A program made the position numbers and the translations under genes. Of a DNA stretch of 64,000 nt, positions 21,604 through 30,849 are shown piece after piece. The DNA lies in the NCBI GenBank assembly GCA_014526335.1, contig JACTAT010000186.1, positions 78,001 to 142,000 on the forward strand. Reading direction: 5' to 3'. The notes under the pieces were generated by a model. It had not been told where the DNA came from. It ran no database searches and worked only from the letters and a program-made list of their open reading frames with translations. Each line of letters opens with the position of its first letter. Positions within the stretch are counted from its first letter, which is position 1. This stretch comes from Chrysaora quinquecirrha (lineage: Eukaryota > Cnidaria > Scyphozoa > Semaeostomeae > Pelagiidae).

Positions 21604-22310
21604 GGCTATTACTAAAATGGGGAACGTCGGGGAACGTCGGGGAACGGCGGGGAACGACATGGGAACGGCGGGGAACGACGGGAAACGACGGGGAACGGCG
21701 GGGAACGACGGGAAACGTCGGGGATTGACGGTGAATGTTGGGGAACGGCGGGGAATGACGAGGAACGTCGGGGAACGGCGGGGAACGACATGGGAACGGC
21801 AGGGGATGACGGGGAACGTCGGGGAACGGAGGGGAACGATATGGGAACGGGAACGGCGGAGAACGACATGGGAACGTCGGGGAACAGGGGGGAACGGCAT
21901 GGGAACGTTGGGGAACGGCGGGGAACGGCATGGGAACGTCGGGGAACGGCGGGGAATGGCATGGGAACGGCGGGGAATGACGGGAACGCCATGGGAATGG
22001 CGGGGAATGACGAGGAACGTCGGGGAACGGTGTGGGAATGTCGGGGAACGCCATGGGAACGTCGGGGAATGACGGAGAAGGTCGAGGAATGGCATGGAAA
22101 CGTCGGGGAACGGTGGGGAACGGCATGGGAACGGTGGGGAATGACGGGGAACGTCGGGGAACGGCATGAGAACGGCATGGGAATGGTGGGGAACGGCATG
22201 GGAACGTTGGGGAACGGTGGGGAACGTCGAGGAACGGTGGGGAATGACGGGGAGCGCATGGCAACGATGGGGAACGCTGTGGAGTGGCAAGGAATGATAG
22301 AGAACTCTTG
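21604..22310 (+). repeat. Left MULE end: 10-bp G-rich minisatellite
   Basis: About 70 units of GGGGAACGTC/GGCG/ACAT variants; the plus strand is G-rich. Because three units make 30 bp, all three frames stay open and translate to rotated versions of one decapeptide; these are not genes. Confidence 0.9.
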
Positions 22311-22777
22311 GCAACAGTAAACAGTATTTTAATGCTGATGTAGCTAGTTGAATAACATTTCTTTACGAACAGATTGCGTTATCTTGATTTATTATATCTA
22401 AATATGATTTCAACAGAACATCCAAAGACTAAATCTAGGGCCCCTTACAGAAGAGAGAGTGCGGGAGAGAGTGAAAATAAGAGAGGATGGCACAATGTGA
22501 ATAATTCAATTAGTAAGGGATTGGCTTAATTTATGATCAGGGACAAAACAACGAGGTTTTGCCATGACAGTTCTCCAAGTAACTGTTTGCAAAATTCTGC
22601 CAGCAGAGAGGATGTAAATTCAGGGGATAAGGGAAACCTGTGGTTTGGGAAAAGTGGGGATATCTCACCAGTGTGCCAACAAAACCCTAACTTACTACAA
22701 ACAAAACATTTAGATTATAGCTTTTAATAATAAAACAGCGAAACTATCTGCGAGTAATTAAAAAATCCAGTAATCAG
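22311..22777. other. 3' flank of the MULE gene inside the element
   Basis: AT-rich, no frame of note; expected to hold the minus-strand polyadenylation region. The 17.5-kb duplication begins just after it, inside the last exon. Confidence 0.5.
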
Positions 22778-24236
22778 TCAAAATGGAGGTCTCCAATTAA
22801 ACTCTGCCGAGAGACGTTCCAGGTGCTCTCTCCTTAACATTGGCAGGAAATCATTTGATATCTGCAGATGGAGATTTTGAAGCAGTGGGTATCTTGTCTG
22901 TACACACAATCTTCGTAGGTGGAAGTGGTTGTTTTGAGGGTAAGGAGTTGTTACTTCTTGACCCGTGGCTCTGTCTCTGTATTTTCGGAAGTCAAGGTTT
23001 ACTATAACCAAGTCTTCGGGTGCTGCAAGTGGTGGATTGACGATTTGTAAACCGAAACCGTAGCATCTTGAAATTATTGTCCCCATCACCCATTTCACAG
23101 ACCATGCAAATGGAGCAGGTGTTTGCATTCCTGAAAATGGAGTATGGCTTTGGAGCTGTTGCTGAACAACCTGTGGAGCATTTGGCTGTTGAAGGGTTAG
23201 AAAATACTGCGCCCCCATGTTGAATCTTGGATTTTCTGCAGAGTTGGGGTTATTGAGCACTGTGTTTTGTATTGGGACACGGGGAATTTTCGCAGGATCA
23301 CCGACATTTGTGCCATGCTGCTCCAATTCGTCAATCTCAAGTATGTCAACATATTGGGTAGCTGCAGGACGCTTCGAATTTTTTCGTGTGCTAGGTTTCC
23401 TTCGAGCATTTTTTGGGCGTCCGGAAAGAGCCATTTCGGTAAGTTTTGGGCCAGCTTTTGTCTTTTTGAACCACGTTAGAAAACTAGTCAGGCAGTTGGA
23501 GCGTTGGGCAACAGCAAGAATGTGCTCGCATATCTTTGTTGTTTTTTGAACACAGGCTCGATCACAAACCTGAGAGCCTCCTTTGCCAGGTGTAACTGTG
23601 TGCACAGTGTTGTTTTTTTCCTGCTACAATGAAGGATCCATTGATTGCACCTGGCTTTCGAATAGCCAGTTCTGGTCTTGCAAGCAGGCCGTTTGCTTTT
23701 TCAAACAAAGATTCCAGAATTGGCTTTGGAATGGTGGAAATTCCGCTTTCATTTGCTGATACGGAAAGGTGGTTATTTGGAATTTCCTCTGGTATATGGA
23801 CTGGACTCAAGTCTGCTGCATTGTATATCTCGTTTTTAATGTTCCTCGCCTCGTTTTCGTTATCTTGGAGGCTGGTGAAGTTAACATCTTTGCTATCGTT
23901 CATTCCGGCGTCTTGGAATTTTTTTAAGGACTTCATCCGTGGTTGATGGGTCATGTTGCTCCATCTTCGCACATCCGGCAGCAAATGGGCGAACTCGTTC
24001 CTTACTTTGTATGGCCCTTTTCCCAAGACTGCACGGTTTTCATTTCGGAATTGGGTTTCAATGATGTTCTTTACTTGGAGGATGAATTCATGCGGCTTTT
24101 TCGGCTCAAAGTGTAAGCCATCTTTAATGATAAAGTTGCCTGTCTCACTGTTGTTGTTCGTATATTCGCTTGGTGGGTCCCCAAGGCCAGCCTCTGTGCG
24201 CACAGATCGTAGCAACGATTCCTTTATGTCGTCAAT
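22778..24236 (-). CDS. MULE gene, last exon: SWIM zinc finger and C-terminal region (unit A)
   Basis: Follows acceptor TCTTGTAG at 24237-24244 in phase 0 with the preceding exon. The N-terminal part carries IDDIKESLL and a long polar stretch. The SWIM-type Cys/His motif CDRACVQ-x5-CEH (about 23527-23572) follows the DDE domain as in other MULEs. After that come a basic patch (RRKPSTRKNSKR, a possible nuclear-localisation signal), a Gln/Pro-rich stretch and a C-terminal domain ending at TGA 22778-22780. A T7 run at about 23610 shifts the frame here; the unit B copy has T5, and either differs by one from the length that keeps the frame. Confidence 0.75.
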
Positions 24237-24681
24237 CTACAAGAAACAAAACTCACTTTCAGTGCCAGTGAGGTATAACTAAAGGGAGTAGAGTTCAGGA
24301 TTTTTAATGAAACAGGTTGTATGAAGCAGTTGCGAACCTGCGTGAAGCAATGTATCATTCTTTCTAGACTAATAAATCAAACTAGTCCCCTCGCGCAGAG
24401 AATAGATATATCATTACTACAAACCATGAATGAAGATAAATCTTCCAAAGACCTTTAATACATTTTAATCCTCCCTTCAAAATGCATAAAAGCGCTTCTC
24501 TCCAACTTTCGACATTACTATACATTACTATACGCTAGCTGATTAGGTGTATTTGACATCGACAGTTGTCGTGTGAAAATTCAAGAGCGTTACAAAGGTT
24601 GGGGTAAGATTTTAGCATTAAGGGGTTGGGTAGGGGAGAAGAGGTAAAATGAGTACGGTCATGAGGAAGCCCCACGCCTAC

Positions 24682-25747
24682 CTTCAAATTTTTAAACCAC
24701 TGAAAAAACGTGTTCCCTTTAGCTCCTGGTTTCTCCCTTTCTTCCCAGACCTGCTTTAGTTGATCGACTTTACTGTCCAATTCCTCCTCAGAAGAGCAGT
24801 CGACTAGTCCAAAATATTTTGTCTCGTCCTCTTGTTTGCCAAAGATTTCGTCGATGAATTTTTGTTTGGCATTGCCAGTTATACCTCTTTTTTCAAGCTC
24901 GCGCTGGATGTTATCTTTAAAATGTATAAAGCAGCGGAGAAATACTGCAAAGCGAAAATGTTTCTTAAGACCGTTGATTAATGCCTTTTCTCCATCGGTG
25001 CCACAGGCGAGAATGCCCTCCAGTTCTTCTTTTTCTGTAATTATTGAGTGGGCAAAGATAGAATAGGTTTTCCAATCTTTACTCTGATGGAGAAGCAAAG
25101 GGCCAATGAACACTGGTGGCTTATCTGTGCTTTTCTGGTTCAACTTCAAGTTACTGTATGTGGACACTGTGAGGCTGATATTCGCATCAAAAATATTGAA
25201 CGTCGGGTCGAATGATAGTATGGTAAAATGCCTTGGGTTCGTGCAAAAGTGGCGTAATTCTTCTAGTTGACGATCATTAGCCAAAACGACAAAGAAGTCT
25301 GGATGCACCTTGCACTCTGGGATAAAGACATTATCTTTGAAACTTCCTCTTCTCGCTTTGCTCTTTCAAGTAGCATCCAAATCTGTTCAACCGATGGTAA
25401 GGTCTTCTTGGCATTGTCAATATCCAGATGAATGACTTCTTCTTCTCTTTTCCTTTTTCCGTGATATCTGATGTTGTATAGGTCTTTAGGACCACGAGGT
25501 AGTTTGTCAAGGCTAGTAGCTTCTGTTACATCTCCAAGTGAACAATAGATTTCGTCGAGAGCTTCCTTTGGTGTTTTCTCTTTCAAATCGTACGTGGCCT
25601 TCAACTTATTTCTAGAGCTTGGCATGACACGTTTGTAACTAGATTTTCCTTTGGAATTTCCATGGGGCTTCACGCAAGAGAGTTCGTGCTCGTCGTTGTC
25701 AAATAAATAGTGAACGAGAACGGTCTTCAGAATACTGTGCCGTTTAT
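24682..25747 (-). CDS. MULE gene: transposase catalytic exon (unit A)
   Basis: Bounded by acceptor CTTCCTCAG before 25747 and donor GAAG|GTAGGC after 24682. Starts KRHSILKTVLVHYLF with VKPHGNSK, a conserved block before MULE catalytic domains. Then come FDPTF (first Asp), LRC...GTDGE (second Asp) and CFIHFKDN, the C-x2-H region of MULE DDE folds; the third acid was not placed. One base is missing at about 25339 relative to unit B (GAAAC against GGAAAC), breaking the frame in this copy only. Would act in the nucleus on the element ends. Confidence 0.8.
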
Positions 25748-26104
25748 CTGAGGAAGAAATATAAATGCTGTCAGTCAATTTCAAGAAAAATCCGAATCAA
25801 GGAAAAAGGGGCAATAAATATAAGAGGAGCGTTAATTGTTATCCCATGTTATCCCATATGCCCATTCTTTTCCTTTGGTCTTCTTTTATAAGAATTTGCC
25901 CTGGCCGTTTGTACCATACTAACAGGGTACATTCTCTTTTTTGAACTTCATTCTATGTTTTCTAATGCTTTTTTATAGAGCGTGATGTGTGTGCGACGAT
26001 TTTTGGAGGAAGGCATTAAACAAATATAGTTGTGTGTTGCTATTCTAAAATGGAAGAGAAGCGTTTATGACAGGGTAACATACAACAAATAAAAACCAAT
26101 ATAC

Positions 26105-26543
26105 CTTGTAGCAAAGCGATTGTTTTATGGATGTCTTCGTCGGTTGTATTTACAGAATATATTCTTTTCAAAGTGTAATGCTCTTGATAATCATCTTTTC
26201 CTCCTCTTGTATGGGTATTACTGTCATGGCCGTGCTGTCATCTTTAGTCCTTTCTACAGCAAAGATGCGTTTCAGGGTGCCACTATGTCTCCATGAACCC
26301 ATTGAATCGCATTTGATATCATCGAAATCAGCTAGACATGAAGCGTCCACTAGAATTGACACGTTGTGTGAGATGCTGGACGGCGGGATGGTTGACAGAA
26401 ATTTGCTATCATATCTTGTAAGCATAATCTCAACCAAAGCCTTTGCACTGTATGCTTCGGATTTCCATTGGAAGACAGGGGTTGCTCGATTTCCGTTGTA
26501 TGGCGTACCATCGGCTTCTGTGTTGCGTTGAATCGTCTTGCAC
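26105..26543 (-). CDS. MULE gene: N-terminal transposase-associated exon (unit A)
   Basis: Acceptor CTTCTATCCCAG before 26543 and donor CTACAAG|GTATAT after 26105. The entry phase matches the previous exon (AT+G) and the exit phase matches the next (G+AT). It encodes the region before MULE cores, with DDIKCDSMGSWRH and a later YTLKRIYSV. The two halves lie in different frames: an A4 run near 26195 would need one more A. Both units share this, so the lesion or a basecalling bias pre-dates the duplication. Confidence 0.7.
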
Positions 26544-27066
26544 CTGGGATAGAAGAAGGTATTGCAACTTTGAAGAATGCCGAGGATACAACGAGGCCAG
26601 TCTATTTTTTATCTATTTTTCAATCTATTGTATTTCAGTTTGCTGTGAGCTAGCGTAAAATTTATTTGAGTCGGACTTGCTGTTAGCTAAAGATGGTTTT
26701 TGATGAGAGAAAATATGTCAAATATAAATTGTTCTGAGCATGCGAAATTGTGTTTACGCAAAGCGAACTTTTCATTTCGAAATTTACTAGCAAGCAAACA
26801 AGATTTGATATGCAGTCGCTTCTCTTTAACGACTCATTAACTTAGCTACTAATGCAAAATCTGGAAAAATTTGAATGCTGACTGGGAGAGCATGTTCCAA
26901 GGAAGTAGCTACATAGCTATACTGTCTAACAACATTTTTAATTTTGATAAGACCACGATAAGACATCAGAAATGGTTATTGTTTACTGAGTGATTGTCAG
27001 CCTAGTAATGCATTTTCTGTGAAAACTTTTAGCACTTTCAGTTATAGATAATCTAAATATTCTTAC

Positions 27067-27192
27067 ATTTCTGGTATTACTCTGGTTATTTGAAGCTCGT
27101 TACTGGTAGTGCTGCTTCCATCATCATCATCAGATATGTCCACAATAGCTTTATAGTTGCTCTCACTTTCCTCGGTTGAACCATCTTGGAAC
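27067..27192 (-). CDS. MULE gene: short acidic exon with SUMO-interaction-like motif (unit A)
   Basis: A 126-bp exon between acceptor CATCTCACAG and donor AAAT|GTAAGA, 42 codons with no stop; both junction phases fit the neighbours. It encodes AIVDISDDDDG flanked by Ser/Glu, the hydrophobic-core-plus-acidic pattern of SUMO-interacting motifs. That function is an inference from pattern only. Confidence 0.65.
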
Positions 27193-27308
27193 CTGTGAGA
27201 TGAGGATTTCAATACATATTAGATATGTGAGCATCAAATCTGTAAGCTATGGTAATGCTAAACAAATGAATATGCAAGAAGAACAATAAAAATTGGGTAG
27301 CTTCTTAC

Positions 27309-27997
27309 AGGTTCGTTCTTTCTGAAACTCCAACTGTCACCGCAACCAATGAAAGTGTACACCTCAATGGCACTTTACTGACAGAGAGACGCTTCGATGT
27401 CCACTCCATCAGCGATAGAATGTCGTTGGATTTAACAATTATGCCATTGCCATCTCCTCCCAGTTCTTTGCCGATGGGATGCGTTTTGAAAATCATTAGA
27501 TATCCAGCTTCAACAGCTGCCATTGCAAACACATACCTCCCTGCATGAAACACTGCAAACTGAGGCTTTGATTCAAGTTTTGCTTTCACTAGTAAGTCTT
27601 GTACAGCATTCTTTATTTTCATTTGGCAACTAGCTATAATCATACAGCGTGTCATTGTCGTATATTTTTCCTCAAACTGCAATACATGAGTCAGTAATTC
27701 GTGCTCTGACAATATTTGCGATGCTTCGTATATATCATATAGCTTTGAGGAGTCACGATGAAAATTGAATTTTGCTGGAAAACTCAAAACAACACCCTTC
27801 AATGTTTTCGCCAAATCTTCAGTCGACATTGGAATTCCTGTACCAATTAAAGCATCAATTATGCCTAGGCACAGGAAAGAGCAAACATTGGTGCCGTCGT
27901 TTTCAGGAACGACTGTTACACAAAGTGACTCGGTATTTTCTCCGACCGCCTTTATCGCAGCGATGTCACTTATTCCCAGGGCAGTAGCTTGTGACAC
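27309..27997 (-). CDS. MULE gene: papain-like (viral deubiquitinase-like) peptidase domain exon (unit A)
   Basis: Ends at donor ACCT|GTAAGA. The domain opens with NDGTNVCSFLCLGI, where the Cys would be the nucleophile, and later has FAVFHAGRYVFAM followed by MIFKTHPIG, where the His would be catalytic. The Cys...F-D-x-H layout resembles the herpesvirus-tegument-type deubiquitinase fold found in some large mobile genes. Here the residue before the TH pair is Lys rather than Asp, so activity is uncertain. It directly follows, in the same frame, a TAG at 27998-28000 that ends the kinase frame. Confidence 0.55.
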
Positions 27998-28955
27998 CTA
28001 AAGTGGATGGCAGGCAACTTCATGTTCCATCAGCACAAGATTTAAAAGTGTTTTGATATCACACCTGTCTTCTGCCCTATATTTCAAATGTTGGTAAATC
28101 ATCTCCCTCACATGTTGATAGTGACACGACTGTTCTTTGACATATTTTTTGGAACAAACAGGCGTTCGATGGGATCGCAGAAAATCTTTGAAAATTTCTT
28201 CTGAATTCAACTGCTGGTCATTTTTTTGCACTTGTTCCATTTCATGCTGAATTGGATAACATTGATCTGGGTTTATGGTAACAAAGAGTGTCATCAAAAG
28301 TGCCCAAATGTCTACGGCTTTCAGCTGATCTAGATTGGCCATTTTAAGCATCGACTCAGGGATGGAAATCTCAGGGGCCATAAAGCTGGAGTCCCTCTGT
28401 TAAGCATTTTGGTGCGACTGTTGTCCATAAGAGCTCGAGTCTGGCATATTTCAGATCTCGCTTCTCCGAGGTCAGCTAATTTGCAGACTATAGGTTTTAC
28501 TGCAAAAATCTCCACGCACTCATCATTTAGGTTTGAATAGTGCGAATTCGTTACTAATATGTTGGCTGGTTTTAAATCTCTGTGCACCATGTTGTTACGG
28601 TGCATGAATTCCAATCCACGGAGAACATCTTTGTCTATCACATTGCAAATGCCAGGAAAATAGGCCAGAAGATTTTGGTTGTCAACGTAGTTGAGAAACT
28701 GGCGTAATGAATTTACATTGAAATCATGTTGGAACGGGAGAAAACTGAATTCGCAGTATTCCAAAACCAAAGCCATCGGGTCTTCACAAACTCCCAGCAA
28801 TCTCACAATATTATTGCAATCAATGCCATTCAATATACTAGCCTCCTTAACAAAAACCTTCATTTCCATACTCGAAAGAGGTACATGAAATTTCTTTATT
28901 GCAACTTGTTTTCCATCGTCGATTCCCTTTTCTGTTAATGCGAAAGAACCCTTTC
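27998..28955 (-). CDS. MULE gene: protein kinase domain exon (unit A)
   Basis: Starts after acceptor GTTTTTAG at 28956-28963. The exon opens at the glycine loop GKGSF, then VAIKK (ATP-binding Lys), ALVLEYCE (hinge), HRDLKPANI (catalytic loop, about 28590-28560), LADLGEA (DFG-equivalent, DLG), GTPA/MAPE (activation segment) and VDIWALLM. Catalytic residues are present, so it looks like an active Ser/Thr-type fold. The frame slips at about 28385 in GTPA-MAPE (T3 where T4 would keep frame), shared by both units, and ends at TAG 27998-28000. The element therefore joined a kinase to a transposase gene. Confidence 0.75.
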
Positions 28956-28963
28956 CTAAAAAC

Positions 28964-29895
28964 AAATATTTAGAAATCATTACATAAACAATAATAACAA
29001 TAATAATAGTAATAATAATAACAATAATAATTCCATATTTAAAGTTGGTATTTGCAGTAGTATTTAAAAACATATTAACTGTAACCAACTATTTACTATT
29101 TATCTGCATTCAAACAAACTATTCAACTATTTAATACACCTTTTCAAAGAGAGCCTCGTTTCAAAATTTACGAAAATTTGTTTACACAAAAATTTTGACC
29201 CAAAATTCAAATGGAGCACTTTCATTTTAGTGTTGAGGGAAATTTGTACGCCTTTAGTCCTTATGGTGTTGATTTCATGGCGATCAAAATTTTGAATATT
29301 TATAAAGGAGTTGACCGTGAAAAATCGCTCGGGGTGAAATTTTACACCCCCAGTCATTTTTCATCAGTCTGCATAATCGTGATACTTCATGAACATTGAA
29401 ATATGCCATCAGCATTTTCTTTCGCAAGGCGAACAAACAAAGAATTTCGCAACGAATTTCTCGAGCATTTGTCCCTTAGAAATCACTGCTAATTTTAAAT
29501 ATGATTTAAGTAAAGTTAGAAACCCCCAATCATCGCTATTGCTCAGTTTGAATGTATAATCGAAATGAATTAACAATTTGAATGTTCACCATTTCACTTT
29601 AAAATTGCTTGTAATAACTCAACTTGAATGTGGTTTCTTAAAACAATTTAAATCTAATTTTATAGTTCAGGGCAGATCTTTGGGATGCTCAGAAATCGTT
29701 CAGAAATCGTCTTAATAACTCTAAGAACAGGACGCGTGTGTGTTTTCTGCGCCAGGCGTGCCGGAGGGGGGCAAGAGGCTGCCTTCCCCATTGCCCTCGT
29801 AAAAATCTCTAAATTTTTCGATTTTATAATTGTTTTCCCGTGATATTCAGGGCTCTGCTCCCCCTTTGCCCTGCCATTCTTACCTGTGTTCTTAC
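28964..29895. other. Intron / element interior, no coding signal
   Basis: AT-rich with an (AAT)n tract at about 28990-29030. Would be the first intron if the candidate first exon is right. Minus-strand hydrophobic translation near 29000 is repeat sequence. Confidence 0.5.
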
Positions 29896-30013
29896 CTGTG
29901 TTCTTATCATGTTGAGGGTGGGGGGCGTCACTGTCATTACACCTGCTCTGTACCTTTTCTGTTGGTTCTCCAACGTTCCTTTCCTTCCTGTATTTCCTCC
30001 CTTGTTCCAACAT
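29896..30013 (-). CDS. Candidate first exon of the MULE gene (unit A)
   Basis: A Met at 30013 opens a basic frame (MLEQGRKYRKER) ending at two tandem donors, ACACAG|GTAAGA, 12 nt apart (last exon bases 29896 or 29884). Either donor leaves one base that completes Gly with the kinase exon, giving ...TGKGSF. The phase fit has a one-in-three chance of being accidental, and the coding sequence overlaps the inner MULE end. Confidence 0.3.
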
Positions 30014-30084
30014 GTTTTCATGTCATTCTCCACATTCTTCACATTACCGACGTTTTCTACCATTCTCCGCCTTCCTACCTCGCT

Positions 30085-30615
30085 CCCCGGACGTTCCCAT
30101 GTCTTTCTCCGCCGTTCCCCATCATTCCCTGCCGTTCCCGTGTCGTTCCCCGCCGTTCCCCATCATTCCCTGCCATTCCCATGTCGCTCCCCGACGTTCC
30201 CACGCCGTTCCCCGACGTTCCCCGTCATTCCCCGCCGTTCCAATGCCGTTCCCCGCCGTTCCCCGACGTTTCCATGCCGTTCCCCGCCGTTCCCCGACGT
30301 TCCCATGCCGTTCCCGCCGTTCCCCGCCACTCCTCGTCATTCCCTGCCGTTCCCATGCCGTTCTCTGCCGTTCCCCGACGTTCCCCGTCATTCCCCGCCG
30401 TTCCCATGTCATTCCCCGCCATTCCCCGACGTTCCCCGTCGTTCCCCGCCGTTCCCATGTCGTTCCCCGACGTTCCCCGTCATTCCCCGCCGTTCCCATG
30501 TCGTTCCCCGACGTTCCCCGTCATTCCCTGCCATTCCCATGTCGTTCCCCGCCGTTCCCCGACGTTCCCCGTTGTTCCCCGACGTTCCCCGTCGTTCCCC
30601 ATTTTAGTAATAGCC
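30085..30615 (-). repeat. Right MULE end: 10-bp minisatellite (C-rich on plus)
   Basis: Inverted counterpart of 21604-22310, about 50 units. Its unit B copy is at 47606-48137, with two or three single-base differences and a small rearrangement of reading frame. Confidence 0.9.
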
Positions 30616-30625
30616 AATACTAAAC
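30616..30625 (+). repeat. 10-bp target-site duplication of the Mutator-like element, right
   Basis: AATACTAAAC, identical to 21594-21603. Confidence 0.85.
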
Positions 30626-30749
30626 CGTGAACGAATTTTAAAATAATAATAATAATATAATAATAATAACACGAATATTTATACAGGATAGCCTATCAGC
30701 ATATTGAAATGCTGTTATCTTAAGGGTCCTGTCATGAAAGTAAGAGTTA

Positions 30750-30751
<2 letters not shown>

Positions 30752-30796
<45 letters not shown>
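30752..30796 (+). repeat. (AT)n microsatellite
   Basis: About 22 AT dimers; slightly longer in unit B (48274-48322). It may mark the 3' end of the minus-strand LINE that follows. Confidence 0.85.
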
Positions 30797-30799
<3 letters not shown>

Positions 30800-30849
30800 A
30801 GCTATAAAAAGTGTTTTAAATTTTAAAAAGATAAAGGTTCTTCAACTAA

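Larger units (their letters stand above)
21604..30615 (-). mobile_element. Complete Mutator-like element (MULE), 9,012 bp
   Basis: Both ends read inward GGCTATTACTAAAATGGGGA, then a 10-bp minisatellite (GGGGAACGNC-type). AATACTAAAC flanks both sides as a perfect 10-bp duplication, within the 8-11 bp made by Mutator transposases. The single gene inside encodes a MULE DDE transposase with SWIM finger plus kinase and peptidase-like domains, transcribed from the right end to the left. The element pre-dates the 17.5-kb duplication, whose left edge cuts it at 22,810. Confidence 0.85.

Noticed and set aside
21395..22320. Three overlapping long Pro/Arg/Ser-rich frames (also at 29830-30630 and 47351-48152)
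   Set aside because: A 10-bp repeat keeps every frame open; the products are rotated copies of one decapeptide with no other support.
27998..28064. A 67-bp intron that would remove the TAG between kinase and peptidase
   Set aside because: The donor-like CAG|GTGTGA joins in the wrong phase to the peptidase frame, so it does not solve the stop.
28964..29088. Hydrophobic segment before the kinase (minus strand) that looks like a transmembrane helix
   Set aside because: It is the translation of an (AAT)n tract lying upstream of a clear splice acceptor, so it is intron.
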